DNA of 64,000 nucleotides from Scatolibacter rhodanostii. Lineage in GTDB: Bacteria; Bacillota; Clostridia; Oscillospirales; Acutalibacteraceae. Of this stretch, positions 1-7,735 are shown piece by piece; within the stretch, counting starts at the first letter, position 1; each line of letters opens with the position of its first letter. A program made the position numbers and the translations under genes. The DNA is taken from positions 1 to 64,000 of the forward strand of contig NZ_FZLO01000004.1 of assembly GCF_900197595.1 (NCBI RefSeq), given 5' to 3'. The notes below the pieces were generated by a model. The model saw only the letters and a program-made list of their open reading frames with translations, was not told the origin of the DNA and did no database searches.

Positions 1-69
1 AGGTTTTATCTAGTGTTTTCGGCTTTCTTTTGTCGTTTCGTTTTTGTCGTTTCTCTCGAGTGCTTGACT

Positions 70-98
70 ATAATACCATGCCTATTCCCTTTTGTCAA
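70..98 (-). promoter_or_regulatory. Strong sigma-A promoter reading out of the left edge
   Basis: On the minus strand a perfect TTGACA (93-98) and TATTAT (70-75) are separated by 17 bases. The DNA upstream of the -35 carries A and T tracts resembling an UP element. No start codon with a ribosome site follows in the remaining 69 bases, so the product lies outside the window. This style of promoter is typical of clostridial rRNA operons; that identity is inference. Confidence 0.7.
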
Positions 99-191
99 CA
101 CTTTTTTTGAAAAAGTTTTCGGTTTTTTCGAATCTTCTTAAAAAACGAGGTAAAACCTACCTTTTTTCGCTGTCTATATAATAGAAAAGAA

Positions 192-220
192 TTGAGCCTA
201 CCCCAATTTTGTGCTATAAT
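192..220 (+). promoter_or_regulatory. metA promoter, extended -10
   Basis: TTGAGC (192-197) and TATAAT (215-220) are separated by 17 bases, with TG at 212-213 giving an extended -10. Transcription would start near 227 and leave a leader of about 140 bases before metA. I see no S-box or T-box consensus in that leader. Confidence 0.65.
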
Positions 221-366
221 TGGCGTAAAGTTTAAGATTTATTTTTTGAAGTTTCTTCTTTTTATTTGAAAAGAATCAGAAATTCATCGCTTACTATTAA
301 ATCTTATGCTATACATTATAGTGTATTTGAACTGATTTCGCAACAAGATAATAAGGAAGTGATGCT

Positions 367-1320
367 ATGCCTATTAAAATTCAAACTGATTTGCCTGCCA
401 TAGAAGTCTTAGAATCTGAAAATATATTTGTGATGACTCATGAACGGGCAGCTCTTCAAGATATTCGTCCTCTGAAAATTGTGATTTTAAATCTAATGCC
501 TACTAAGATAGAAACAGAAACTCAGCTTCTTCGTCTTCTTAGTAACTCACCTTTACAAATTGAAGTTGACTTTATTCATCCTACTACTCATATTAGCAAA
601 AACACTAGCGCCTCTCATCTCAATACTTTCTATCATTCATTTGAGGATGTTCGCCAAAATCGTTATGATGGTATGATTGTAACAGGAGCTCCTATTGAAC
701 AGATGCCTTTTGAAGAAGTAGACTATTGGCATGAAATGACTGAAATTATGGAATGGTCTAAAACCAATGTCTATTCTGTTCTTTATATCTGTTGGGGTGC
801 GCAAGCCGGTCTCTATTATCATCACGGCATTAAAAAGTATCCCTTATCCCAAAAACTAAGTGGCATTTACAATCATACAGTCTTGAATCCTTATCATCCC
901 CTCATGAGAGGTTTTGATGATAACTATTTTGCTCCACACTCTCGTCACACCGAAGTACGCTTAAGTGATGTCACCAAAGATTCCGATTTGATTCCGCTTG
1001 CTGTTTCTGATTTGGCCGGCCTTCATATTGTAGCTGAAAAGAACGGCCGCGCTTTCTATGTAACCGGCCACGCCGAATACGATAGAGACACACTGGCGAA
1101 AGAGTATTTCCGGGATGTTAATAAAGGATTGAACCCCTCTATCCCTTATAATTACTTTCCTGATAACGACCATACGAAAACACCGCCTTTCACTTGGCGC
1201 AGTAATGCTCACCTACTATTATCTAACTGGTTGAACTATTATGTCTATCAGCGCACGCCTTATCATTTCACAGATATCAGCCATACTATTTCTCCGGAGG
1301 AGTTCACTTATGAAATTTGA
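367..1320 (+). CDS. metA: Homoserine O-acetyltransferase (MetA family)
   Basis: Acylates homoserine in the first committed step of methionine synthesis. The 317-residue length and the motif ICWGAQAG, with the catalytic Cys at residue 142, match the MetA (HTS/HTA) family; the His and Glu of GHAEY complete the active site. Residue 111, in TGAPIEQM, is Glu. In this family Glu111 goes with acetyl-CoA use and Gly111 (as in E. coli) with succinyl-CoA use, so an acetyltransferase is predicted despite the gene name. The start at 367 has AAGGAAG seven bases upstream. The 3' end overlaps the next gene by 11 bases. The family is sure; the acyl donor is inferred from one residue. Confidence 0.95.
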   Translation: MPIKIQTDLPAIEVLESENIFVMTHERAALQDIRPLKIVILNLMPTKIETETQLLRLLSNSPLQIEVDFIHPTTHISKNTSASHLNTFYHSFEDVRQNRYDGMIVTGAPIEQMPFEEVDYWHEMTEIMEWSKTNVYSVLYICWGAQAGLYYHHGIKKYPLSQKLSGIYNHTVLNPYHPLMRGFDDNYFAPHSRHTEVRLSDVTKDSDLIPLAVSDLAGLHIVAEKNGRAFYVTGHAEYDRDTLAKEYFRDVNKGLNPSIPYNYFPDNDHTKTPPFTWRSNAHLLLSNWLNYYVYQRTPYHFTDISHTISPEEFTYEI

Positions 1321-1945
1321 CAGCGTTATTTTTGATTTAGACGGCACATTGTGGGATGCTACACAAGCGATTGCCGATTCTTGGGTACCCGTTCTAACGG
1401 ATTCCCCTTTAGTGGAACGCATTCCTACGTTAGCAGACTACGAGAGCGTTATGGGTCTTGAACCTAAACCGCTTATGAAAAAGCTATTCCCTCAGTTAAA
1501 TTGGATTGATGCCGAACCCATTTGGAAAAAGGCCTGCATTGCGGAATTGGAATATCTCAATCAGCATGGAGCTAACTTATATGAAAATCTGGAAGAAATT
1601 TTGGCGGCCCTTTCCGCTCACGTTAAATTAATCATTGTTAGCAACTGCAATGAAGGCTATATTGAAAGCTTTCTGCATGCTCACAAACTAGAATCTTATT
1701 TTATTGATATAGAATGTGCCGGTAACACGGGCTTGCCAAAATCCGAAAACATAAAACTGGTTGTGGAGCGCAATAAACTTAAAAATCCGGTTTATGTTGG
1801 AGATACCTTGTGGGATTATGAAGCCGCAATCGCTGCCAAAGTTCCTTTTATCCATGCTGCCTATGGCTTCGGAGAAGTTCCTGAAGTTCCTGCCTTGTCA
1901 AAACCGACTGATTTAATCCCCTTGATTTTAAACAAACAGGAGTGA
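1310..1945 (+). CDS. HAD-superfamily hydrolase, phosphoglycolate phosphatase-like
   Basis: A 211-residue haloacid-dehalogenase phosphatase. Motif I is DLDGTLWD near residue 9, with nucleophile and acid Asp residues; motif II is the Ser of IIVSN; motif III is the Lys of GLPKSEN; motif IV is VGDTLWD. The insert between motifs I and II is the helical cap of phosphoglycolate phosphatase-like enzymes. An upstream in-frame start at 1241 lies deep inside metA; ATG 1310 is preferred because GGAGG ends eight bases before it. It overlaps the end of metA, so the two are probably translationally coupled. The substrate cannot be read from the sequence. Confidence 0.85.
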   Translation: MKFDSVIFDLDGTLWDATQAIADSWVPVLTDSPLVERIPTLADYESVMGLEPKPLMKKLFPQLNWIDAEPIWKKACIAELEYLNQHGANLYENLEEILAALSAHVKLIIVSNCNEGYIESFLHAHKLESYFIDIECAGNTGLPKSENIKLVVERNKLKNPVYVGDTLWDYEAAIAAKVPFIHAAYGFGEVPEVPALSKPTDLIPLILNKQE

Positions 1946-1950
1946 TTTTT

Positions 1951-2562
1951 TTGAAGACGAACCTGCTATTTGCTACATGGCCTTTTTTAAAAAGTGAAAA
2001 AGTTACTCTCAGTCAAATCACAGAAACGGATTTGGAGTCACTTTGGAAAATTCTTAGCGATGATGAAAACTTTCGCTTTAACCCTAATGCCGCTTCGGCT
2101 ACTATGGCAGAAGCTGCCACTAAAATCAAGCAAATTCATTTTAACTTCCGTGAAAAAAAATCGATTACGCTTGGTATATTTTCCAATGACAGCTTAAACC
2201 AGCTTATTGGATTTATGGAATTGACAGATATTAATGTGACCATTCATTCTATTTCTCTGGCTTTTATGCTCAATCAGGAATACAGCGGAAAAGGCTATGC
2301 CACTGCCGCTGTCAATTGTATTACTGATTATCTGTTTCAATATATAGAAGTCAATCGCATTCAAGCTTATATCATGCCTAATAATTTAAGTTCTCAGCGA
2401 CTTTTAGAGCGCTGTGGTTTTGTGAAAGAGGGCACCATTCGTGACGGCTTTTATTGGCCTGACAAAGGTATTATCGATTTAGACTTATATGCTATGCTGC
2501 CTACTGACTTTCGCAAACATCAAAAAAATCTGGAAGAAAACAAAAGGTACTATACTTCTTGA
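1951..2562 (+). CDS. GNAT-family N-acetyltransferase, RimJ/RimL type
   Basis: A roughly 203-residue acetyl-CoA-dependent N-acetyltransferase. The acetyl-CoA loop region (QEYSGKGYATAAV, near residue 110) and the C-terminal pattern of asparagine, LLERCGFVKEGTIRDG are typical of RimJ/RimL-like proteins, which acetylate ribosomal protein N-termini, amino acids or antibiotics. The first in-frame start is GTG 1942, but that sits on top of the ribosome site; TTG 1951 has AGGAG nine bases upstream and is preferred. It starts just after the HAD gene stops, in the same operon. The substrate is unknown. Confidence 0.8.
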   Translation: MKTNLLFATWPFLKSEKVTLSQITETDLESLWKILSDDENFRFNPNAASATMAEAATKIKQIHFNFREKKSITLGIFSNDSLNQLIGFMELTDINVTIHSISLAFMLNQEYSGKGYATAAVNCITDYLFQYIEVNRIQAYIMPNNLSSQRLLERCGFVKEGTIRDGFYWPDKGIIDLDLYAMLPTDFRKHQKNLEENKRYYTS

Positions 2563-2573
2563 GGAATCACAAT

Positions 2574-3260
2574 ATGAATACAAACGCGGCTCATCAAAAA
2601 GCCGACTCATTCTTTGTCTCGGCACTGCTTGCCATTATCGGCGGCTTTTTGGATGCCTATACCTATAATCTTCGTGACGGCGTTTTAGCAAACGCACAAA
2701 CCGGCAACATGGTCTTTATGGTCATTCGCCTAACGGAAGGACACCTTCAACAGGCATTTTTCTATCTCATTCCTATTTTTTTCTTTATGCTTGGCGTCTT
2801 CCTTGTTGAGAAAATCCGTTTTTATAAGCATGCTCCCTCAGCTATTCACTGGCAGCAAATTATTCTTGCCATCGAATTCTTTATCTTGCTGATTGTCTCT
2901 TTTATCCCCAGCGGGCCATTAAATATGGCGGTCAATATTGCTATCGCCCTAACATGCTCCATGCAGGTAGAAAGCTTCCGAACTGTGCAAGGCAACCCTT
3001 TTGCCTCAACCATGTGTACAGGCAACCTTCGCAGCGGCAGTGAGTCTCTTTTCTATTATACGCAGACCCGTGATCAACAATATCTAAAATCCGCTTTACA
3101 CTACTTTGGGATTATTACCTATTTTTTAATTGGGGTTCTTTTAGGTTCAAGCCTTTCACATGTTCTATTTGAAAAAGCTACTTTAGTCTGTTGTCTACTT
3201 CTATTAATCTGTTTGCTTATGCTAAAGAAGAGTTCAGCTGCTCCTGATAAGATGTCTTAG
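2574..3260 (+). CDS. YoaK/DUF1275-family membrane protein
   Basis: An integral membrane protein of about 228 residues with roughly six hydrophobic segments. The N-terminal region GGFLDAYTY and the stretch ANAQTGNMVF are the recognisable signatures of the DUF1275 (YoaK) family, whose function is not established. The Cys-Thr-Gly-Asn motif MCTGNL around residue 150 is also family-typical. ATG 2574 is chosen over TTG 2559 because GAGG lies at the right distance. It is the last gene of the metA operon, followed by a strong terminator. Confidence 0.8.
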   Translation: MNTNAAHQKADSFFVSALLAIIGGFLDAYTYNLRDGVLANAQTGNMVFMVIRLTEGHLQQAFFYLIPIFFFMLGVFLVEKIRFYKHAPSAIHWQQIILAIEFFILLIVSFIPSGPLNMAVNIAIALTCSMQVESFRTVQGNPFASTMCTGNLRSGSESLFYYTQTRDQQYLKSALHYFGIITYFLIGVLLGSSLSHVLFEKATLVCCLLLLICLLMLKKSSAAPDKMS

Positions 3261-3296
3261 TTTCCATCTTCTCACTATATCAATTGAATCTATACT

Positions 3297-3347
3297 AAAA
3301 TAAGAGTGCTGTAACAAACACAAATTTGTTACAGCACTCTTATTTTT
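3297..3347. terminator. Bidirectional rho-independent terminator
   Basis: An 18-bp perfect stem (3301-3318 with 3325-3342) around a six-base loop is flanked by A residues on the left and a T run on the right. It lies between the plus-strand metA operon and the minus-strand small lipoprotein gene and can serve both. Confidence 0.9.
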
Positions 3348-3369
3348 ACTATTCATTCTTGAAATCTAA

Positions 3370-3567
3370 TCAAACAATTCTTTCTGCTAAAACTTCACCT
3401 CTATAAGAAACCCTCGGGGTATCTCTTGCAGAAACCAACATACTCTCTGCAAAAGTCTTTGCAGTATTATTTTTTTGCGAGATAATTTCGCTAAATCTCT
3501 CTGTTCCACAAGCTGATAAAACTGCTATACAGGCTATTATTAAAAGCACCATTAATGATTTTTTCAT
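3370..3567 (-). CDS. Small lipoprotein, function unknown
   Basis: A 65-residue protein with a lipoprotein signal: MKK start, hydrophobic core and lipobox VLSAC, with the lipidated Cys at residue 20. About 45 residues remain after cleavage, without a recognisable domain. GAGGAG stands seven bases before the ATG, which supports real expression. It lies downstream of the feo operon but beyond that operon's terminator hairpin, so it probably has its own promoter. I do not recognise a family; a role in iron uptake would be guesswork. Confidence 0.6.
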   Translation of the reverse strand: MKKSLMVLLIIACIAVLSACGTERFSEIISQKNNTAKTFAESMLVSARDTPRVSYRGEVLAERIV

Positions 3568-3690
3568 TTTATCTCCTCATCTATAATAGTATCTTTACAA
3601 ATCCTAGCAGAATTATACTTTAGCTAGCGAATAGATAGCTTGTTTTCTTTTTATTTTCTTTGATTTATGCTAGCTACTTTTTTCACATAA

Positions 3691-3722
3691 AAAGCCCTGC
3701 TCTTTTAAAAGAGCAGGGCTTT
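3691..3722 (-). terminator. Terminator of the feo operon
   Basis: A perfect self-complementary hairpin (3691-3706 with 3707-3722), GC-rich at its centre with a TTTT/AAAA turn. On the minus strand it is followed by a short T run, as expected of an intrinsic terminator 20 bases after the last feo gene. Confidence 0.85.
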
Positions 3723-3741
3723 CGCTATGACTGTGTAAATA

Positions 3742-3921
3742 TTAATGGCAGCAAGAACAATCCTTGCTTTCACCGTGTTGCTCGGCAGAAGCAGAAGAAC
3801 ATGCACAGCTCCCGTTTCCTTTTTCGGCACAACCTGCACAAGTGCCTTTTTGTCTCACATGACGAACAGCTAGAACGACAGCTGCCACAATAAATAAACT
3901 AATAATAATGGTTGCTAACAT
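3742..3921 (-). CDS. FeoB-associated Cys-rich membrane protein
   Basis: A 59-residue protein that is easy to miss. It has one N-terminal membrane segment (residues 2-20), a basic turn (RHVRQK), then a Cys-rich tail with CAGC, CAC and CSCC groups, seven cysteines in all. AGGAGTG lies eight bases before the ATG. This layout matches the small Cys-rich proteins annotated next to FeoB in clostridia and Bacteroidetes, which are proposed to occupy the FeoC position. It follows feoB by 43 bases in the same direction. Binding of iron or an Fe-S cluster by the cysteines is inference. Confidence 0.85.
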   Translation of the reverse strand: MLATIIISLFIVAAVVLAVRHVRQKGTCAGCAEKGNGSCACSSASAEQHGESKDCSCCH

Positions 3922-3964
3922 ATCTATTCACTCCTATCTTTCACAGCTCTGCCATTTTTATGAT

Positions 3965-6133
3965 TTAAAGATTGGCAGCAGCTACTGTGTTTAATTTTCT
4001 CTTATTTGGATCAGGACGTACCAACAAATATACCATAACAATAAGAATTAAGAAAGCTGCTACGGTTCCAACACCAAATCCGCCGCCTGTCAGCAATGCA
4101 CCAAACTGATTAATCATCAAAGCGATGAGGTAAGCAAATACAGTTTGGAATACCAATGCAAATGAGGTCCATTTCAGTGAATTCATTTCTCTGCGAATCG
4201 CACCAATAGCAGCAAAGCAAGGTGCGCACAAGAGGTTGAATGCTAAGAAAGCAATTTGCTGGTGAATATGAGGCAACATAATAGCAAACTGATTCCATAG
4301 ACCAGCATCATCTTCGCCAATTTCACCACCCAAGCCAAACAAAACACCAAAGGTGCTGATTACGTTTTCTTTGGCGACAAGACCCATGATTGTTCCCACC
4401 GTAGCCTGCCATGTGCCAAATCCAAGAGGGCCAAAAATCCAAGCAATGCCATTTCCGATTTTAGCCAAAATACTATCATCCATAAATTCATCACTGATAT
4501 ATCCCACAAACTTGCCATCTACCCAGCCAAAAGAGCTGAGGAACCAAACGACAACAGAGGATAAGAAGATAATCGTACCGGCTTTAATAATAAATGACTT
4601 TGCGCGTTCCCATGTATGGAAACCAACATTTTTCCAGAACGGAACATGATATTGAGGAAGCTCCATAACAAATGGGGCTGGATCACCAGCAAACCATTTG
4701 GTTTTCTTTAAAATAATACCTGCAATGACAATACAGACAACGCCCATGAAGTAGAAAATAGGAGTAACCCACCATGTGCTCATTTCTGTACCAAAAGCCG
4801 CGCCCATAATCAAGGCAATAATCGGCATTTTTGCGCCGCAAGGGATAAATGTAGTAGTAATAATCGTCATTCGACGATCTTTTTCGTTTTCAATTGTTCG
4901 CGTTGCCATAATACCGGGAACACCACATCCTGAACCAATCAGCATGGGAATAAAGCTTTTACCGGAAAGTCCAAATTTGCGGAAGATTCTATCCATAATA
5001 AAAGCAACACGAGCCATATATCCGCAATCTTCTAAAACAGAAAGCAAAAGGAAAAGAACAATCATCTGTGGCACAAATCCCAAAATAGCACCTACGCCAC
5101 CAATAATACCGCTTACTACTAAGCTAACTAACCAATCCTGTGCGCCTACTGCAACAAGCAATGATTCCGCTCCAGGTTGAATCCATTCGCCAAACAAAGT
5201 GTCATTGGTAAAGTCAGTAACCAATGAACCTACAGTTGAAACAGCAACGATATACACAAGCGACATCACAACCACAAAGATGGGCAATCCCAAAATACGG
5301 CTTGTTACAATGCGGTCAATTTTATCACTGGTGGTCATCTTCTGCTTTTTCTTTACATAGCAACCCTTAATAGCATGGCCAATCCAGTTATAACGCTCAT
5401 TTGTGATAATACTTTCGCTGTCATCTTCTAACTCATCTTCTACAGCAGCAACAATTGTGTGAAGTTGTTTTTTATCGCTTTCAGAGAATTTGAGTTCTTC
5501 GAGAATTTTTTCATCTCTTTCAAACAACTTAACAGCATACCATTTCTGATTGCCTTTACTAAATTTCCCTGCGAAAGTTGAATTGATTTCCGCCAATACT
5601 TTTTCTATCTCAGCAGAAAAAGAAACAGCAGAAATTGCTTTTTTCTCTTTTGCAGCAGAAATTGCCATTTCGGCCACTTCTTTAACACCCTGACCTTTAA
5701 GGGCAGAAGTTTCCACAATTGGGCAGCCCAGCTGATTTGAAAGCTTCTTCATGTCAATCTTGTCGCCATTTTTGCGAACAAGATCCATCATATTTACCGC
5801 AACCACCATAGGCAGCCCAATTTCTAAAAGCTGAGTGGTTAAATAGAGGTTCCTTTCCAAATTGGTACCGTCAATCAAGTTAATGATTGCATCTGGTGCC
5901 TCATGTAGTAAGTAATTTCGGCTAATTACTTCTTCCATCGTATAAGGAGAAAGTGAATAAATGCCAGGTAAGTCTGTAATAATTACATCCTTATGCCCCT
6001 TTAATTTGCCTTCTTTCTTTTCTACCGTTACACCCGGCCAGTTTCCGACATATTGTGTGCTGCCGGTTAGTTCGTTAAACATGGTCGTTTTTCCGCAGTT
6101 AGGATTACCTGCCAACGCAATTTTAATGCTCAT
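3965..6133 (-). CDS. feoB: Ferrous iron transporter FeoB
   Basis: A 722-residue Fe(II) permease. The N-terminal G domain has G1 GNPNCGKT (residues 9-16), the switch II motif DLPG, G4 NMMD and a G5-like SALKG. A helical GDI-like spacer follows (about 165-270), then the membrane domain with the Gate motifs, including the conserved GSGCGVPG and CGAKMPI stretches that carry the cysteines thought to line the iron path. The length is normal for FeoB. It is third in a four-gene feo operon, 60 bases after feoA, with an AAGGGG-type ribosome site. Expression is probably controlled by iron through the promoter near 6863-6891. Confidence 0.97.
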   Translation of the reverse strand: MSIKIALAGNPNCGKTTMFNELTGSTQYVGNWPGVTVEKKEGKLKGHKDVIITDLPGIYSLSPYTMEEVISRNYLLHEAPDAIINLIDGTNLERNLYLTTQLLEIGLPMVVAVNMMDLVRKNGDKIDMKKLSNQLGCPIVETSALKGQGVKEVAEMAISAAKEKKAISAVSFSAEIEKVLAEINSTFAGKFSKGNQKWYAVKLFERDEKILEELKFSESDKKQLHTIVAAVEDELEDDSESIITNERYNWIGHAIKGCYVKKKQKMTTSDKIDRIVTSRILGLPIFVVVMSLVYIVAVSTVGSLVTDFTNDTLFGEWIQPGAESLLVAVGAQDWLVSLVVSGIIGGVGAILGFVPQMIVLFLLLSVLEDCGYMARVAFIMDRIFRKFGLSGKSFIPMLIGSGCGVPGIMATRTIENEKDRRMTIITTTFIPCGAKMPIIALIMGAAFGTEMSTWWVTPIFYFMGVVCIVIAGIILKKTKWFAGDPAPFVMELPQYHVPFWKNVGFHTWERAKSFIIKAGTIIFLSSVVVWFLSSFGWVDGKFVGYISDEFMDDSILAKIGNGIAWIFGPLGFGTWQATVGTIMGLVAKENVISTFGVLFGLGGEIGEDDAGLWNQFAIMLPHIHQQIAFLAFNLLCAPCFAAIGAIRREMNSLKWTSFALVFQTVFAYLIALMINQFGALLTGGGFGVGTVAAFLILIVMVYLLVRPDPNKRKLNTVAAANL

Positions 6134-6193
6134 TTGTTTGCCCCTTCCAAAATCAACAGTTAGTCAACAATAACCTCATGGCCTAAGAACACT

Positions 6194-6415
6194 TTATTTT
6201 ACTAAAATATTCTCTGCTTCACTTTTACGAATTGAGAGTTCATAGCCCCGAACCGTTATTTCAATCGGATCACCTAAAGGAGCCATTTTCCTGACAAAAA
6301 TCTCAACGTCCTTGGTAATGCCCATGTCCATAATTCTGCGTTTGAGTGCACCCTCGCCTTGCAGTTTAGCAACAACTGCTGTTTCTCCGCATTTCACATC
6401 TCGTAACGTTTTCAT
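6194..6415 (-). CDS. feoA: FeoA-type SH3-like protein
   Basis: A 73-residue single-domain FeoA protein. The pattern around EGALKRRIMDMGIT, followed by a short strand region ending in ELSIRKSEAENILV, is the classic FeoA SH3-like barrel, which acts in the cytoplasm with the FeoB G domain. AGGAGG lies six bases before the ATG. It sits between a second, longer FeoA-like gene and feoB, the usual A-A-B order in clostridia. Its exact role in FeoB function is not settled in the literature. Confidence 0.93.
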   Translation of the reverse strand: MKTLRDVKCGETAVVAKLQGEGALKRRIMDMGITKDVEIFVRKMAPLGDPIEITVRGYELSIRKSEAENILVK

Positions 6416-6440
6416 GCTTTACCTCCTGCTTTTATATTGT

Positions 6441-6773
6441 TTATGCCACATATACCCGCATTGCCATCGCTTTGCTGATAGCCACTCTGGTACCTTTAAC
6501 ATTGACAATCACATTGCCGTTCATCTCTGAGATCAACATCACCTCAGCACCCTCTGCAAAACCTAAACTTCCCAAAAAGCGTCTTATTTCATCTTTCCCT
6601 TTAATCAGCGTGACATGTTGCATTTCACCGGTTTTTGCCATCCCTAAAGGAAAACCTGTTTGTCCCGCACTCTGTGCCGTGAAACCTGCCAAAGCATCTG
6701 CCGATTGTTTCTGATCTTCTACACGCTCTCTTGCATCAGATGATTTTGAAAACATTTCTCTAAAGAAAGCCAT
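6441..6773 (-). CDS. FeoA-like protein with N-terminal extension
   Basis: A 110-residue protein whose last 70 residues form a FeoA domain (the stretch from VTLIKGKDEIRRFLGSLGF to the end). About 40 polar, low-complexity residues precede it. GGAGGTG lies seven bases before the ATG. It is the first gene of the feo operon, directly behind the promoter and candidate operator. Paired FeoA genes are common in clostridia; the division of labour between them is unknown. The extension has no recognisable motif and may bind a partner. Confidence 0.85.
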   Translation of the reverse strand: MAFFREMFSKSSDARERVEDQKQSADALAGFTAQSAGQTGFPLGMAKTGEMQHVTLIKGKDEIRRFLGSLGFAEGAEVMLISEMNGNVIVNVKGTRVAISKAMAMRVYVA

Positions 6774-6838
6774 AATTAAGACACCTCCAAATTCCCTTGA
6801 GAAATTGATTGTAGTTTATATTTAGACTCAACCAAAAA

Positions 6839-6856
6839 AGTTAGATTTCGCTAACT
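6839..6856. promoter_or_regulatory. Palindrome at the feo transcription start, candidate metal-regulator operator
   Basis: A perfect inverted repeat, AGTTAG-N6-CTAACT, sits where transcription from the feo promoter should begin. The TTAG/CTAA half-sites recall operators of DtxR/MntR/IdeR-type metal regulators more than the Fur box. The assignment is inference from the position and half-site sequence. Confidence 0.45.
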
Positions 6857-6862
6857 GAAACA

Positions 6863-6891
6863 ATTCTATACCCAAATATCTTATTTGTCAA
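6863..6891 (-). promoter_or_regulatory. feo operon promoter
   Basis: On the minus strand TTGACA (6886-6891) and TAGAAT (6863-6868) are separated by 17 bases. Transcription would begin near 6856 and read into the first FeoA-like gene after about 80 bases. The rest of 6892-7077 is AT-rich DNA in which I see no gene, only a weak AAGCAAA/TTTGCTT repeat at 7041-7060. Confidence 0.75.
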
Positions 6892-7077
6892 TCATTTAAC
6901 CATATAAATTTATCCCTTTTACAAGTTTTGTTTTTACAACTCCTCTTTCAAATTTTTCTTACTTTATTGGTTATATAAATTATTATAGTTTTCATTTTTT
7001 AAACAATTGAATTTTTTACTTTTAATCATCGCAGCTTGAAAAGCAAATTTAGTTTTGCTTATGCTAATAATAAAAAT

Positions 7078-7114
7078 AAGAAGCCAGTGCTATTTTAATT
7101 GCACTCGCTTCTTA
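7078..7114 (-). terminator. Terminator after cdd
   Basis: A stem of about 13 bp with one mismatch (7078-7090 with 7101-7113) is followed on the minus strand by a run rich in T. It ends the long minus-strand transcript containing the cell-wall and sugar genes. Confidence 0.8.
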
Positions 7115-7194
7115 CTTGTCTGTATAGCAATATTTAGTTTTATAATCTTCAGCCAAGTTCGTGTGTTAACTAATTTGCTGTTTTATTACTATTC

Positions 7195-7617
7195 TTATTC
7201 TACAATAAGACTCGTCTTTTGAAAAGCAGCCGGAAGTAAATCTTTCAACTCCCACTCTTGCCATTCTTCTGCAGTTTTGACCAACAATATTTTTGTGTTG
7301 GGTTCGCAAAATTCTACCATCACCTGCCGGCATACGCCGCAAGGGGAACAAAAGTCTTTTACTGGCTCTCCCTGTTTACCGCCCACTACAGCAATCATTT
7401 CAATTTCTCTTTCTTTTTCGCTGACTGCTTTGAAAATGGCAGTTCTTTCAGCACAATTGGTTGCAGAGTAAGAAACATTTTCAATGTTACAGCCTGTATA
7501 AATCTTACCACTTTTGGTTAAAAGAGCTGCGCCAACTGAAAAGCCTGAATAGGGAGCATACGCGTTTTCTCTTGCGTTAAGTGCTTCTTTTACCAGAAGT
7601 TGCTTTTGATTCTCCAA
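7195..7617 (-). CDS. cdd: Cytidine deaminase
   Basis: Deaminates cytidine and deoxycytidine to uridine and deoxyuridine in pyrimidine salvage. Zinc-site motifs are clear: NCAERTA with Cys55 and catalytic Glu57, and PCGVCRQ with Cys93 and Cys96. The early stretch NAYAPYSGFSVGAAL is the family N-terminus. The frame is open to TTG 7641, but TTG 7617 gives the normal length (140 residues) and has AAAGGG at workable spacing, so it is preferred. It is last in the minus-strand run, 118 bases after the PfkB gene, and may be co-transcribed with it. Confidence 0.93.
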   Translation of the reverse strand: MENQKQLLVKEALNARENAYAPYSGFSVGAALLTKSGKIYTGCNIENVSYSATNCAERTAIFKAVSEKEREIEMIAVVGGKQGEPVKDFCSPCGVCRQVMVEFCEPNTKILLVKTAEEWQEWELKDLLPAAFQKTSLIVE

Positions 7618-7735
7618 ATCAATCAAACCCTTTCTGAACAATATACTAACTGCTATGGGGTAAAATTCAAGTATACAAGCTTATCTTAAAGCGTTTACTC
7701 TACTTCTCTAAATCTTCTTTTATCGTAAAATTCCT

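Noticed and set aside
221-366. Methionine-type riboswitch or T-box before metA
   Set aside because: I looked for S-box and T-box consensus sequences and found none; only a short AT-rich leader.
1241-1309. Longer start for the HAD phosphatase at 1241
   Set aside because: It lies deep in metA without a ribosome site; ATG 1310 with GGAGG is better.
3660-3893. 77-codon plus-strand frame
   Set aside because: It is antisense to the Cys-rich FeoB-associated gene and crosses the feo terminator; no ribosome site.
4776-5180. 134-codon frame opposite feoB
   Set aside because: It is a shadow of the feoB coding pattern on the other strand, without its own ribosome site or recognisable domain.
6892-7077. 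Classic Fur box before feo
   Set aside because: No 19-bp GATAAT-type repeat was found; the only palindrome is the AGTTAG/CTAACT site.
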